Below, in pieces: positions 18,477-27,280 of a stretch of DNA of 64,000 nucleotides; position 1 is the stretch's first letter, and every line of letters begins with the position of its first letter. This DNA is from Paracoccus albicereus. GTDB taxonomy: Bacteria; Pseudomonadota; Alphaproteobacteria; Rhodobacterales; Rhodobacteraceae. A program made the position numbers and the translations under genes. The stretch covers positions 558,001 through 622,000 of the forward strand of contig NZ_JAKZEU010000002.1 in assembly GCF_024359525.1 (NCBI RefSeq), written 5' to 3'. Below the pieces are notes generated by a model, which was not told the origin of the DNA, searched no databases, and saw nothing but the letters and a program-made list of their open reading frames with translations.

Positions 18477-19604
18477 TCACAAGGGTGGAATATCGCCCTT
18501 TTCACGCTCTGCATGAAACACGGCCACGAAATCATCAAGCCGTGCCCCAGCGATTGCACCGCGCAGACCGGCCATCAGCTGCTGGTAGTAGTGCAGATTG
18601 TGCCATGTCAGCAACATGCCCGAGATCATCTCGCCCGCGCGGAACACGTGGTGAAGGTAGGCCCGTGAATAGCGGCTGCAGGCGGGACACGTACAGGATT
18701 CGTCCAGCGGACGCGGATCGTCGGCGTGGCGGGCATTCTTGATGTTGACCTGTCCGCGCGCGGTCCAGGCCTGACCGGTCCGCCCCGAACGCGAGGGCAG
18801 AACGCAGTCCATCATGTCGACTCCGCGCTGGACGGCGCCGACGATGTCGTCGGGCTTTCCGACGCCCATAAGGTAGCGCGGCTGGTCGTCGGGCAGCAGG
18901 CCAGGTGCATAGTCGAGCACGTCGAACATCGCCGCCTGACCCTCGCCCACCGCAAGGCCGCCGATGGCGTAGCCGTCGAAACCGATGCTGCGCAGAGCCT
19001 CGGCACTCTCTTCGCGCAGCTCGCGGTTGATCCCGCCCTGCATGATTCCGAACAGCGCATGCCCCGACCGGTCGCCAAACGCATCGCGCGAGCGCTGCGC
19101 CCAGCGCATCGACAGCCGCATGGATGCGGCAACCTGATCATCGGTCGCGGGCAGCGCGGGACATTCGTCGAAGGCCATGACGATGTCGCTGCCTAGCAGC
19201 CGCTGGATTTCCATGCTGCGCTCGGGCGTCAGGTGGTGGCGGCTGCCATCGATGTGGCTGGCGAAGGTCACGCCATCCTCTGTCAGCTTGCGCAGGCTCG
19301 CGAGACTCATCACCTGAAATCCGCCCGAGTCGGTCAGGATCGGCCGATCCCAGTTCATGAAGCGGTGCAGTCCGCCCAGCCGGTCGATGCGTTCCGCGCC
19401 TGGGCGCAGCATCAGGTGATAGGTGTTTCCAAGAAGGATATCGGCGCCGGTCTCGGCCACGCTTTCGGGCATCATCGCCTTGACAGTCGCGGCGGTGCCG
19501 ACCGGCATGAAGGCAGGCGTGCGGATGTCCCCGCGCCGCGTGGTCAACGTGCCCGTGCGGGCGGCGCCGTCGCGTGCGGCGATCTGGAACGGGAAGCTGG
19601 GCAT
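18477..19604 (-). CDS. tgt: Queuine tRNA-ribosyltransferase (tRNA-guanine transglycosylase)
   Basis: This 375-residue enzyme exchanges the wobble guanine of GUN-anticodon tRNAs for the queuosine precursor. The barrel contains the conserved [12 protein letters not shown] segment and GGLAVGEG. The C-terminal zinc site [16 protein letters not shown] has the three cysteines and histidine. I chose the ATG at 19604 (MPSFPFQI), because the upstream in-frame stretch is not family-like. FolE2, also relevant to deazapurine and folate synthesis, is elsewhere in the window (44847). Confidence 0.95.
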   Translation of the reverse strand: MPSFPFQIAARDGAARTGTLTTRRGDIRTPAFMPVGTAATVKAMMPESVAETGADILLGNTYHLMLRPGAERIDRLGGLHRFMNWDRPILTDSGGFQVMSLASLRKLTEDGVTFASHIDGSRHHLTPERSMEIQRLLGSDIVMAFDECPALPATDDQVAASMRLSMRWAQRSRDAFGDRSGHALFGIMQGGINRELREESAEALRSIGFDGYAIGGLAVGEGQAAMFDVLDYAPGLLPDDQPRYLMGVGKPDDIVGAVQRGVDMMDCVLPSRSGRTGQAWTARGQVNIKNARHADDPRPLDESCTCPACSRYSRAYLHHVFRAGEMISGMLLTWHNLHYYQQLMAGLRGAIAGARLDDFVAVFHAEREKGDIPPL

Positions 19605-19690
19605 GTGTGATCCGGAACCGGGAAGGCGGACTTCTAGCGCGGCGGCCGCGTGCCCGCAACGCCACTGGACCCGACTGGCGGGCACGCCTA

Positions 19691-19696
19691 TATAAT
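19691..19696 (+). promoter_or_regulatory. Consensus -10 element TATAAT upstream of the DUF59 gene
   Basis: A perfect TATAAT is found 25 bp before the ATG at 19722, in a GC-rich background where such hexamers are rare. No good -35 TTGACA lies at 16-18 bp. The nearest candidate CTGGAC (19665-19670) has a 20-bp spacer. This is a plausible start point for the Fe-S gene. Confidence 0.4.
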
Positions 19697-19721
19697 CAGT
19701 CGGAATTGAAAGGTCCTGCCC

Positions 19722-20078
19722 ATGTCCGAGCCGCTGATGGAAGGCGCACCGCTGATCCGCCCTTCAAGCACAGATCACCCGCTGTACGAGCAGGTCGTCG
19801 AAGCCTGCAAGACGGTCTATGACCCGGAAATCCCGGTGAACATCTATGATCTGGGCCTGATCTACACGATCGAGATCGACCCCGAGAATGCGGTTGCCGT
19901 GACGATGACGCTGACCGCGCCAGGCTGCCCCGTCGCGGGTGAGATGCCGGGCTGGGTCGCTGACGCGATCGAGCCGCTGCCGGGCGTGAAACAGGTCGAT
20001 GTCGCGATGACCTTCGAGCCGCAATGGGGCATGGACATGATGTCCGACGAAGCGCGGCTGGAACTGGGCTTCATGTAA
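19722..20078 (+). CDS. sufT: DUF59 (MIP18-type) Fe-S cluster assembly protein, SufT-like
   Basis: This 118-residue protein consists of a DUF59 domain: [20 protein letters not shown], then [17 protein letters not shown] with the conserved cysteine that is essential in SufT/PaaD-like proteins. Such proteins help maturate Fe-S enzymes. In related bacteria this gene and a HesB/IscA gene lie next to each other at the end of suf operons. Here the HesB/IscA gene is 1.7 kb away, beyond an oppositely oriented LGFP-repeat gene. sufBCDS are not in the window. Confidence 0.85.
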   Translation: MSEPLMEGAPLIRPSSTDHPLYEQVVEACKTVYDPEIPVNIYDLGLIYTIEIDPENAVAVTMTLTAPGCPVAGEMPGWVADAIEPLPGVKQVDVAMTFEPQWGMDMMSDEARLELGFM

Positions 20079-20083
20079 GCGAA

Positions 20084-20113
20084 GACGCGGCCGGGGAAGC
20101 CCCCGCCCGCGTC
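20084..20113. terminator. Probable bidirectional terminator hairpin
   Basis: Arms GACGCGG (20084-20090) and CCGCGTC (20107-20113) enclose an inner GGGG/CCCC pairing. The hairpin is 5 bp after the stop of the DUF59 gene and between two convergent genes. A second small hairpin TGCGAT-GTA-ATCGCA follows at 20120-20134. There is no clear U-run, so termination is inferred from position and stability. Confidence 0.5.
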
Positions 20114-20135
20114 GCATGCTGCGATGTAATCGCAA

Positions 20136-21572
20136 TCAGATCTGAATATTGTCGAGCGCCTGCTGCGCTGTGAAGGCGGCGAAACGGCCTGCGATGTCGG
20201 GTCGGAAGAACAGCGTCACCGCGCCGTCAGCCATCACCTTCGCGCTAAGCAGCCAGGCCTCGGCCGGGACGTCGGCCAGCTTGATCGGGTTTGCGAAGGC
20301 GCTTTCGATCGCTGCCTTGATGCCCGCAACAGTATCGCCCGTGCCGATCCCCGCGAAGTTGTCGGCGTGAATGCGCGCCGTCCCCGATTGTCGCACACGC
20401 AGCGCGAGCGCGGTATTCGCGTTCGGGGCGGGCGTTGCCTCGAACCGGATCGGAATTTCGACCCACCAGTTCGGGTCGGGGATGAACCAATGGCCCGATG
20501 CAACCTCGCCCGCGATGCGGAAGGTGATGCTCCGGTTGATGCTGCGCCAGAAATCGTAGCCGGTGGCCGACACGCCGACGATGCTGACCGACTGGATGTC
20601 GACGCGTGAATCGGTGACGCGCTTTCGAAACGCCTGATCGAAGGCCGACAGCACCCTGGCGCGCGACAGGGTGGCAATCGCAGGGTCCTGCCTGGCGTTT
20701 TCTTCCCAGAAGACGACGCCGTTCTGGAAATCGCTGAACCATTGCGCCGGACGCTGCTTGATCATCATCTCGTCGCTGGTCGGATAGCCAAGACCGCCGC
20801 GTTCCCAGCCCTGTCCGGCCCAGACCCCGCGGATGCCGCCGCGCACTTCCATCGGGCCGGTCTGCGGATGCCAGTAGATGCTGCCGTTGCCGGAGAAATG
20901 GTTGAACCGGCCCACCGTATCCGGGGTCGTCGTCTCATCGGTCACCGGCAGGAACAGGTCGCTGTCCGGCCCGCCCTTGGCGTTGTATTTGGCGCGGATG
21001 TCGCCGTGGACCTCATGTGCACCGGTCGCCGGAGAATAATAGATGTCACAACCAGCGTAGCGGCGACGATGCCCACCCCTGACCGCCTCGCACGGACCCT
21101 GCGCCGCGCCGGTGAAGGCCGCGCCGAGCGCCTTGGCCTTGGCCTCGATATTGGCGCAGGGGTCGTTCTGGTTCAGCAGCGCGTTGCTGATCGTCAGCGT
21201 CACGTCGGCCCAGTCCCCGCCTTCATCGGTGTTGTTCACGCGCTTGGCGAGCGTGGCCGACCCATTGGCCGCGATGGACCCTGACACGCTGGCCGTCCCG
21301 TCGAGATCGGAACTGTTGGTCGAGGTGCCTTCGAACAGCTTGAGGTTGCCGCTTACACTGACGGCGCCGCCAGCTGCACGGGTGAAGGTATAGCGCGCCT
21401 CGACCCGGACCTCGCCGCCGCAGCGGCCGATGTTGAGGATTTCGCGCGTCGGCGTCGAATCGTCCAGCTGGATCACGCCGGACACGCTGCGGTTGGCGAA
21501 CTCGTCGCTTTGCGGCCAGTTCTCATCATCCTTGATCCGCATGGCGAGCGTGTAGTTGATCAGGTTCGTCAC
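20136..21572 (-). CDS. LGFP-repeat protein of unknown function
   Basis: The 478-residue protein starts at a GTG (21572) that follows a strong GGAGGG ribosome-binding site. An upstream in-frame stretch exists but has no such site. Residues 1-135 look like a beta-rich domain (VTNLINYTLAMRIKDDENWP, repeated Ser/Gly strands). About 165-292 contain two LGFP-type repeats, CDIYYSPATGAHEVHGDIR and IYWHPQTGPMEVRGGIRGVW, followed by GGLGYPTSDE. The last ~170 residues resemble no family I know. There is no signal peptide or membrane segment. LGFP repeats are best known from mycolate-type actinobacterial wall proteins. It separates two Fe-S assembly genes. Confidence 0.7.
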   Translation of the reverse strand: MTNLINYTLAMRIKDDENWPQSDEFANRSVSGVIQLDDSTPTREILNIGRCGGEVRVEARYTFTRAAGGAVSVSGNLKLFEGTSTNSSDLDGTASVSGSIAANGSATLAKRVNNTDEGGDWADVTLTISNALLNQNDPCANIEAKAKALGAAFTGAAQGPCEAVRGGHRRRYAGCDIYYSPATGAHEVHGDIRAKYNAKGGPDSDLFLPVTDETTTPDTVGRFNHFSGNGSIYWHPQTGPMEVRGGIRGVWAGQGWERGGLGYPTSDEMMIKQRPAQWFSDFQNGVVFWEENARQDPAIATLSRARVLSAFDQAFRKRVTDSRVDIQSVSIVGVSATGYDFWRSINRSITFRIAGEVASGHWFIPDPNWWVEIPIRFEATPAPNANTALALRVRQSGTARIHADNFAGIGTGDTVAGIKAAIESAFANPIKLADVPAEAWLLSAKVMADGAVTLFFRPDIAGRFAAFTAQQALDNIQI

Positions 21573-21738
21573 GATTTCCCTCCGGGGATATGCGTTTGCA
21601 GTGCCCTCTGCATCGGTCCGCGCCGTCAAAGCGGCGTGAGACGGATCGGGGCTTGACGTGAAAAGCGGCGCCTCTTTCTTGAAAACGTCATGCCCGCCGA
21701 CCGGCACGGGGCCTTGAGCCGCACGGAGCAGAGCCCTA

Positions 21739-21759
21739 TCTTAATCATGAGGATTAAGA
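21739..21759. promoter_or_regulatory. Perfect inverted repeat before the HesB/IscA gene
   Basis: Arms TCTTAATC (21739-21746) and GATTAAGA (21752-21759) are perfectly complementary around ATGAG. The site ends 14 bp before the ATG at 21774, where it would overlap the ribosome-binding region or the promoter. It is a good candidate for an iron- or Fe-S-responsive operator (IscR, Irr, RirA or Fur/Mur families operate in this group), but it does not match a consensus that I can name with certainty. Confidence 0.5.
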
Positions 21760-21773
21760 CGAAGGACCTCGCC

Positions 21774-22148
21774 ATGTTCGGGATTCCCGGCAAGTCGCCA
21801 GTCACCATCACTCCCGCCGCCGAGCGGCAGATCGTCCGGCTTATGGCCGGAAAGGACAGCGCGGGGCTGCGCATCGGTCTGAAGAAGGGCGGCTGCGCGG
21901 GGATGGAATACACGATGGAACTGGCCGAGGCGGCGGACAAGGCCGACGAGGTCGTGGAACAGGGTGACGCGCGGGTGCTGATCGCCCCCATGGCGCAGAT
22001 GTTCCTGTTCGGAACAGAGATCGACTATGAGAACGGTCTGCTGGAATCGGGCTTCCGCTTTCGCAATCCCAACGTCACGGACAGCTGTGGATGCGGTGAA
22101 TCGGTTCGGTTCGAGCCGCTCGAAGGCTCGCGCGCCGAAGGCGTCTGA
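21774..22148 (+). CDS. HesB/IscA-family Fe-S carrier protein
   Basis: This 124-residue A-type carrier has the three invariant cysteines Cys41 (KKGGCAGMEY), Cys105 and Cys107 (DSCGCGES). They hold Fe or an Fe-S cluster for transfer to apo-proteins. The chosen ATG (MFGIPGKSPVTITPAAE) follows a GAAGGA ribosome-binding site. Another ATG at 21747 lies inside the palindrome and is less likely. The protein is close to SufA/ErpA, but the exact orthology is open. Confidence 0.88.
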   Translation: MFGIPGKSPVTITPAAERQIVRLMAGKDSAGLRIGLKKGGCAGMEYTMELAEAADKADEVVEQGDARVLIAPMAQMFLFGTEIDYENGLLESGFRFRNPNVTDSCGCGESVRFEPLEGSRAEGV

Positions 22149-22222
22149 GGTGCAGCGCATACTGGCGGCTTGATCCATCCCCTGCCCCGGCCTAAGCCTG
22201 CGGCACCAACAGGGGGACGATG

Positions 22223-22963
22223 ATGACTGCACGCAAGCTTGCCGCCGGAAACTGGAAAATGAACGGCGACCGCGCCGCGCTGGCGGAAGTCGATGCGCTG
22301 CTGCACGGTCTGAGCGAAGGATGCGACGTTCTGATCTGTCCGCCCGCCGTGCTGATCGCCGCGATGGCCGATCGCGTGCAAGGACGCATCGCGGTCGGTG
22401 GGCAGGATTGTCATGCGAAACCGTCAGGCGCGCATACAGGCGACATCGCGGCCGCGCAGTTGCGCGACGCGGGCGCAAGCCATGTCATCCTGGGCCATTC
22501 CGAACGCCGGGCCGATCACCGCGAGACGGATGCGGACGTGGCGGCGAAAGCCATCGCTGCGCATGATGCAGGCTTGGTGACGGTAATCTGCGTGGGCGAG
22601 ACAGATGCACAGCGCGACGCGGGCGAGACGCTGAACGTCATCGCCACTCAGCTTGCGGGGTCGGTGCCCGATTGCGCAACCGCCAACAACACGGTCGTGG
22701 CCTATGAGCCGGTCTGGGCCATCGGCACGGGCCGCACGCCGACAAACGACCAGATCGCCGAGGTTCATGCGATGATGCGTCGGACCCTGGCAGACCGCTT
22801 CGATGACGGCGCGGATGTGAGCCTGCTGTACGGCGGCAGCGTCAAGCCGGGCAACGCGACAGAAATCTTCGCGATCGCCGATGTGGATGGCGCGCTGGTC
22901 GGCGGCGCAAGCCTGAAGGCCGCGGATTTCGGCCCCATCGTCGCGGCTTTGTCTGACAGCTAG
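22223..22963 (+). CDS. tpiA: Triosephosphate isomerase
   Basis: This is a glycolytic/gluconeogenic TIM barrel of 246 residues. Family motifs are AAGNWKMNG (Lys), GHSERR (catalytic His) and [11 protein letters not shown] (catalytic Glu), plus the phosphate-binding YGGSVKPGN. Two ATGs lie in tandem (22220, 22223). AGGGGG at 22211-22216 is better spaced for the second. The stop shares CTAG (22960-22963) with the convergent phosphatase gene. Confidence 0.96.
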   Translation: MTARKLAAGNWKMNGDRAALAEVDALLHGLSEGCDVLICPPAVLIAAMADRVQGRIAVGGQDCHAKPSGAHTGDIAAAQLRDAGASHVILGHSERRADHRETDADVAAKAIAAHDAGLVTVICVGETDAQRDAGETLNVIATQLAGSVPDCATANNTVVAYEPVWAIGTGRTPTNDQIAEVHAMMRRTLADRFDDGADVSLLYGGSVKPGNATEIFAIADVDGALVGGASLKAADFGPIVAALSDS

Positions 22964-23634
22964 GCAAGCCAGTCGCGCGCCAGCGCAGGCAGATCGTCGA
23001 AATGATGCAGCAGCGCCTCGGGCGCGAGACGCTCGATGGCCGTCCCTTCGGGGCCGAAGCTGACAAGCGCCACCTTCACCCCCGCCGCGCTGGCGGTCTT
23101 GCGATCGGTCTCGGTATCGCCGACCAGGAACGACCGCGACACCTTTCCGCCGGCACGCTCGACCGTCGTCTTGTAGGTGCGGGGATCCGGCTTGCGGTGC
23201 GGCAGCGTGTCTGCGGCGATCATCGATGCGAACGCGTCACGGATGTTCAGCGCCCTGAGCAGGCTTTCGGCCAATGCCTCTGGCTTGTTGGTGCAGACGG
23301 CAAGGATGTGACCGTCATCGGCAAGTTGCTTCAGGGCGTTCTCGACCCCGGGGTAAAGCTTCGTGTGGGCCATGATGTTCTGGCCGTAATGGTCCAGCAG
23401 ACAATCGAAATCCTCGTCCTCCGCCCCCGGTGGCAGCAAGCGGTCCGACGGCATCCGACCATAACCCGCCCGCAGCATCGCACGCCCGCCGTGAAAGGCG
23501 ATCAGCGCATCGTCCTGCGGGTGAAGCAGATCGCCCAGATCCCGGGCCCGAAAGCAGGCATTTGCCGCCGCGATCAGATCGGCAGAGGTGTCGGCCAGCG
23601 TGCCGTCCAGATCGAAAACAACAGTACCCGTCAT
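22960..23634 (-). CDS. gph: HAD-family phosphatase, phosphoglycolate phosphatase type
   Basis: This 224-residue haloacid-dehalogenase-type phosphatase has motif [13 protein letters not shown] (nucleophile Asp), motif II VCTNKP, a lysine in [10 protein letters not shown] and motif [12 protein letters not shown]. It is most similar in layout to Gph, which removes 2-phosphoglycolate. Other phosphate monoesters are possible. The start at 23634 ([11 protein letters not shown]) is preferred, because the in-frame extension upstream would run into glmU. Confidence 0.85.
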   Translation of the reverse strand: MTGTVVFDLDGTLADTSADLIAAANACFRARDLGDLLHPQDDALIAFHGGRAMLRAGYGRMPSDRLLPPGAEDEDFDCLLDHYGQNIMAHTKLYPGVENALKQLADDGHILAVCTNKPEALAESLLRALNIRDAFASMIAADTLPHRKPDPRTYKTTVERAGGKVSRSFLVGDTETDRKTASAAGVKVALVSFGPEGTAIERLAPEALLHHFDDLPALARDWLA

Positions 23635-23733
23635 GGCGTAACCAAGCGTAAGAATGTGTGAACGTGCAGGGCCTTTTGTGCCGCGCGCCGCTTGAGTAGA
23701 ACGCGCCGAACGAAAACACAAACGGGGACGGTG

Positions 23734-25089
23734 ATGAGCGAACAACCCACCACGGGGCCCATTGCGCTGATCGTGCTGGCAGCAGGCCAGGGCAGCAGGA
23801 TGCAGTCGGACCTGCCGAAGGTGCTGCACCCTCTGGGCGGGATGCCCCTGGTGGCCCATGCATTGGCCGCGGGCCGCACGCTGGAGCCGGAAACGGTGAT
23901 CGTCGTCGCGGGCCACGGGGCCGAGGCGGTCCGGCGTTCCGTCGGCAAGCTGGACCCCGAGGCGAAGATCGCGCTGCAGACCGAACAGTTGGGCACCGGA
24001 CACGCCGTCCAGCAGACGATCCCGCAGCTGGAAGGGTTCTCTGGCAAGGTCATGGTGCTTTACGGCGACACGCCCTTTATCGGCGCCGAAACGCTCGCCG
24101 CGCTGATCAAGGCACCCGCCGATGTCGCGGTGCTGGGGTTTGAGGCTGCCGATCCGGGCCGCTACGGACGCCTGATCGTCGAAGGCGACGAGCTGCAGCG
24201 GATCGTGGAATACAAGGACGCGACCGAGGCGGAGCGCGCCATCGCCCTTTGCAATTCCGGCGTGATGGCGCTGGACGCGGACCTGTTGCGCAGCCTGATC
24301 GCGCGGCTCGGCAACGACAACGCCTCAGGCGAATATTACCTCACCGATCTGGTGGCGCTTGCACGCGCCGAAGGACAGCGCGCGCGTGTCGTGATCTGCG
24401 ACGAGGCAGAGACGCTCGGCATCAACACCCGTGCGGAACTCGCAGCGGCCGAAGCCGCATTCCAGACGCGTGCACGGGCGCAGGCACTGGCCGACGGAGT
24501 TACGCTGGCCGATCCGGCGACGGTCTGGTTCGCGCTGGACACCGCGATCGGCCGTGACGCGGTTGTGGGCCAGAATGTCGTCTTCGGACCCGGCGTGACC
24601 GTGGAAAGCGGTGCCGAGATCTTGCCCTTCTGCCATCTGGAAGGCTGCCATATCAGCGCCGGCGCGACCGTCGGTCCTTTCGCCCGGCTGCGGCCCGGCG
24701 CGGAACTGGGCGGCGACGTCCATGTCGGCAATTTCGTCGAGATCAAGAACAGCGTCCTGGACGAGGGCGTGAAGGTCGGCCACCTGACCTATCTGGGCGA
24801 CGCACATGTCGGCGAGCGCACGAATATCGGCGCGGGCACCATCACCTGCAATTATGACGGTGTGATGAAGCACCGGACCGAGATCGGCGTCGACGCCTTC
24901 ATCGGCAGCGACACGATGCTGGTCGCCCCCGTGCGCGTCGGTGACCGCGCGATGACCGGGTCGGGCAGCACGATCACCGACAATGTCCCCGACGACGCAC
25001 TGGCGATTGGCCGGGCGCGCCAGGTGACGAAGCCGGGGCTGGCCAGCCGTCTCATGGCCGCGCTCCGCCAGAAGAAACGGGAGCATTAG
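23734..25089 (+). CDS. glmU: Bifunctional UDP-N-acetylglucosamine pyrophosphorylase / glucosamine-1-phosphate acetyltransferase
   Basis: This 451-residue enzyme makes UDP-GlcNAc for peptidoglycan and lipopolysaccharide. The N-terminal pyrophosphorylase domain opens LIVLAAGQGSRMQSDLPKVL. The C-terminal half is a hexapeptide left-handed beta-helix (GRDAVVGQNVVFGPGVTVES, NIGAGTITCNYDG) with acetyltransferase activity. The start ATG follows GGGGAC. glmS begins 2 nt after the stop, so the two amino-sugar genes form an operon. Confidence 0.96.
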   Translation: MSEQPTTGPIALIVLAAGQGSRMQSDLPKVLHPLGGMPLVAHALAAGRTLEPETVIVVAGHGAEAVRRSVGKLDPEAKIALQTEQLGTGHAVQQTIPQLEGFSGKVMVLYGDTPFIGAETLAALIKAPADVAVLGFEAADPGRYGRLIVEGDELQRIVEYKDATEAERAIALCNSGVMALDADLLRSLIARLGNDNASGEYYLTDLVALARAEGQRARVVICDEAETLGINTRAELAAAEAAFQTRARAQALADGVTLADPATVWFALDTAIGRDAVVGQNVVFGPGVTVESGAEILPFCHLEGCHISAGATVGPFARLRPGAELGGDVHVGNFVEIKNSVLDEGVKVGHLTYLGDAHVGERTNIGAGTITCNYDGVMKHRTEIGVDAFIGSDTMLVAPVRVGDRAMTGSGSTITDNVPDDALAIGRARQVTKPGLASRLMAALRQKKREH

Positions 25090-25091
25090 GC

Positions 25092-26924
25092 ATGTGCGGC
25101 ATCATCGGGATCCTCGGCCAGCACGAGGTCGCGCCGCAACTGGTCGAAGCGCTGAAGCGGCTGGAATATCGCGGCTACGACAGCGCGGGCATCGCCACGA
25201 TCGATGGTGCCGGCAAGCTTGACCGGCGCCGCGCGGTGGGAAAGCTGGTCAATCTCAGCGACCGGCTGGTTCATGAGCCGCTGACCGGGCTTGCCGGGAT
25301 CGGCCATACCCGCTGGGCCACCCACGGCGCGGCGACCGAGGGGAACGCCCACCCGCATCGCTACGGACGCGTTGCAGTCGTCCACAACGGCATCATCGAG
25401 AACTTCCGTGACCTGCGCGAGGATCTGGTCGCATCTGGCATCTCGCCGCAGACCGAGACCGATACCGAGACGGTGGCGCTGCTGGCCGGTCGCTTGATGG
25501 ACGAGGGGATGACACCGCTCGACGCCGCGCGCGCGACGCTGGCGCGGCTAAGGGGCGCTTTTGCCCTGGCGTTCCTCTTCGACGGCGAGGGTGATCTGAT
25601 GGTCGCGGCACGTCGCGGCAGTCCGCTGGCGATCGGCCACGGTGAGGGCGAGATGTATCTCGGCTCGGACGCGGTTGCGCTGGCGCCTTTCACCGACAAG
25701 ATCACCTATCTTGAGGATGGCGACCATGCCGTCCTGACCCGCCAGGGCGTGCAGGTCTTCGACGCCGAGGGCCGGCTTGCCAACCGCGATGCCACCCGGA
25801 TCGACGTGGGCGAGACCGCGATCGACAAGGGCGGTTATCGGCACTTCATGGCCAAGGAGATCGCGCAGCAACCCGCCGTGCTGGGCGACGTGCTGAGCCA
25901 TTACGTCAAGGGCGACCGGATCGTGCTGCCGGAATTCGCCGGTGGCGCGGCGCTGGACTTCGCCGATGTCGACCGGATCGTGCTGGTTGGCTGCGGCACC
26001 GCCTATCTGGCCGGACACGTGGCAAAATACTGGTTTGAAAGCCTCGCCGGCCTGCCCTGCGATCTGGATGTCGCGTCGGAGTTCCGATACCGCGAGCCGC
26101 CCCTGTCGGACCGCAGCTGGGGCCTGTTCATCAGCCAGTCGGGCGAAACGGCGGATACGCTGGCCGCGCTTCACTATGCGCAGGGCCGGGTCGCGCGGAC
26201 GCTGGGGATCGTGAACGTCGGAACCTCGGCCATCGCGCGCGAGGCGGATCTGGCACTGCCGACGCTGGCGGGGATAGAGGTCTGCGTGGCCTCCTCCAAG
26301 GCCTTCACCTGCCAGCTTGGCGTGCTCGCGGTCCTGGCGATCAAGGCCGCCCATGATCGGGGGCGGATCGACGATGCGCAGATGGCTGCGCATCTGGCCG
26401 ATCTGCGCGCGATCCCGGGACTGCTGAACCAGGCGCTGGCGGTCAGCGACGATTGCAAGCGCATCGCCGACTGGCTCGCCGAGGCGCAGGACGTGCTGTA
26501 TCTGGGCCGCGGTCCGCTTTATCCGGTGGCGCTGGAAGGTGCGTTGAAACTCAAGGAACTCAGCTACATCCATGCGGAAGGTTATGCATCGGGTGAGCTG
26601 AAGCATGGTCCAATCGCGCTGATCGACCGCAACGTGCCGGTGGTGGTCGTGGCGCCGCGCGACGCGCTGTTCGAGAAGACGGTCTCGAACATGCAGGAGG
26701 TGATGGCGCGGCACGGCCAAGTGGTGCTGATTTCTGACGCCGAAGGGATCGCCGAGGCTGGGGATGGCGTACGGCACAGCCTGACCATGCCGGCGGGCGG
26801 AGGGCTGTTCAGGCCCATCACCTACGCGGTGCCGATGCAGTATCTCGCCTATCACACCGCCGTCGCCAAGGGCACCGACGTGGACCAGCCGCGCAACCTC
26901 GCGAAATCGGTCACGGTCGAATAA
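25092..26924 (+). CDS. glmS: Glutamine-fructose-6-phosphate aminotransferase
   Basis: This 610-residue enzyme catalyses the first step of hexosamine synthesis. Cys2, exposed after Met removal (MCGIIGILG), is the N-terminal nucleophile of the glutaminase domain. Two SIS sugar-isomerase domains follow (FISQSGETADTLAAL; the C-terminal YAVPMQYLAYHTAVAKGTDV with the catalytic tail DQPRNLAKSVTVE). It supplies GlcN-6-P towards the GlmU reaction next door. Confidence 0.97.
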   Translation: MCGIIGILGQHEVAPQLVEALKRLEYRGYDSAGIATIDGAGKLDRRRAVGKLVNLSDRLVHEPLTGLAGIGHTRWATHGAATEGNAHPHRYGRVAVVHNGIIENFRDLREDLVASGISPQTETDTETVALLAGRLMDEGMTPLDAARATLARLRGAFALAFLFDGEGDLMVAARRGSPLAIGHGEGEMYLGSDAVALAPFTDKITYLEDGDHAVLTRQGVQVFDAEGRLANRDATRIDVGETAIDKGGYRHFMAKEIAQQPAVLGDVLSHYVKGDRIVLPEFAGGAALDFADVDRIVLVGCGTAYLAGHVAKYWFESLAGLPCDLDVASEFRYREPPLSDRSWGLFISQSGETADTLAALHYAQGRVARTLGIVNVGTSAIAREADLALPTLAGIEVCVASSKAFTCQLGVLAVLAIKAAHDRGRIDDAQMAAHLADLRAIPGLLNQALAVSDDCKRIADWLAEAQDVLYLGRGPLYPVALEGALKLKELSYIHAEGYASGELKHGPIALIDRNVPVVVVAPRDALFEKTVSNMQEVMARHGQVVLISDAEGIAEAGDGVRHSLTMPAGGGLFRPITYAVPMQYLAYHTAVAKGTDVDQPRNLAKSVTVE

Positions 26925-26967
26925 CGCGCTCTTGCGCGACTCGGGGGCTGCGCGCTATGCCCCGAAC

Positions 26968-27142
26968 TGCTTCGGTTCCGGGTTCGCCCGGATGAAAAGG
27001 GAACGCGGTGCGGGCCATTGGTCCCAATGCCGCGACTGCCCCCGCAACTGTAAGCGGCGAGCGATGCCCATCATGCCACTGTCCCATTCGGGGCGGGAAG
27101 GCGGGCAAAGCGGCGACCCGCGAGTCAGGAGACCTGCCGAGG
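26968..27142 (+). promoter_or_regulatory. Cobalamin riboswitch (aptamer)
   Basis: The 356-bp gap between glmS and the TonB-dependent receptor holds a class-I B12 riboswitch. Hallmarks in order are the GGGAA of the core (AAAAGGGAACGCGGTGC at 26995-27011), ACTGCCCCCGCAACTGTAAGCGG (27035-27057, key bases CCCGCAACTGTAAG), the B12 box GCCACTG (27075-27081) and GGGAAGGCGGG followed by GAGTCAGGAGACCTGCC (27123-27139). The downstream genes are all for cobalamin uptake, which fits B12-repressed expression. Boundaries are approximate. Confidence 0.95.
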
Positions 27143-27222
27143 TCGATCACCCAATCCGCATGCGAGGGGCATGCGAGATGCGGATCTTCCGTCGTGGTGG
27201 CATCCCCGTCCGGGGCGGCCAA

Positions 27223-27274
27223 GTCCTTCCCGGATCACTACTGATCGCCCCATTCCCGGGGCCCACGGAAGGAC
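27223..27274 (+). promoter_or_regulatory. btuB: Possible ribosome-site-sequestering stem (riboswitch expression platform)
   Basis: GTCCTTCC (27223-27230) is perfectly complementary to GGAAGGAC (27267-27274), which contains the Shine-Dalgarno sequence of the receptor gene starting at 27281. A small hairpin GATCA-CTAC-TGATC (27233-27246) lies in the loop and would bring the arms together. A further hairpin with arms ATCCGCAT and ATGCGGAT lies upstream near 27154-27185. No U-rich terminator is seen, so control of translation is more likely than of transcription. Confidence 0.55.
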
Positions 27275-27280
27275 CGACCG

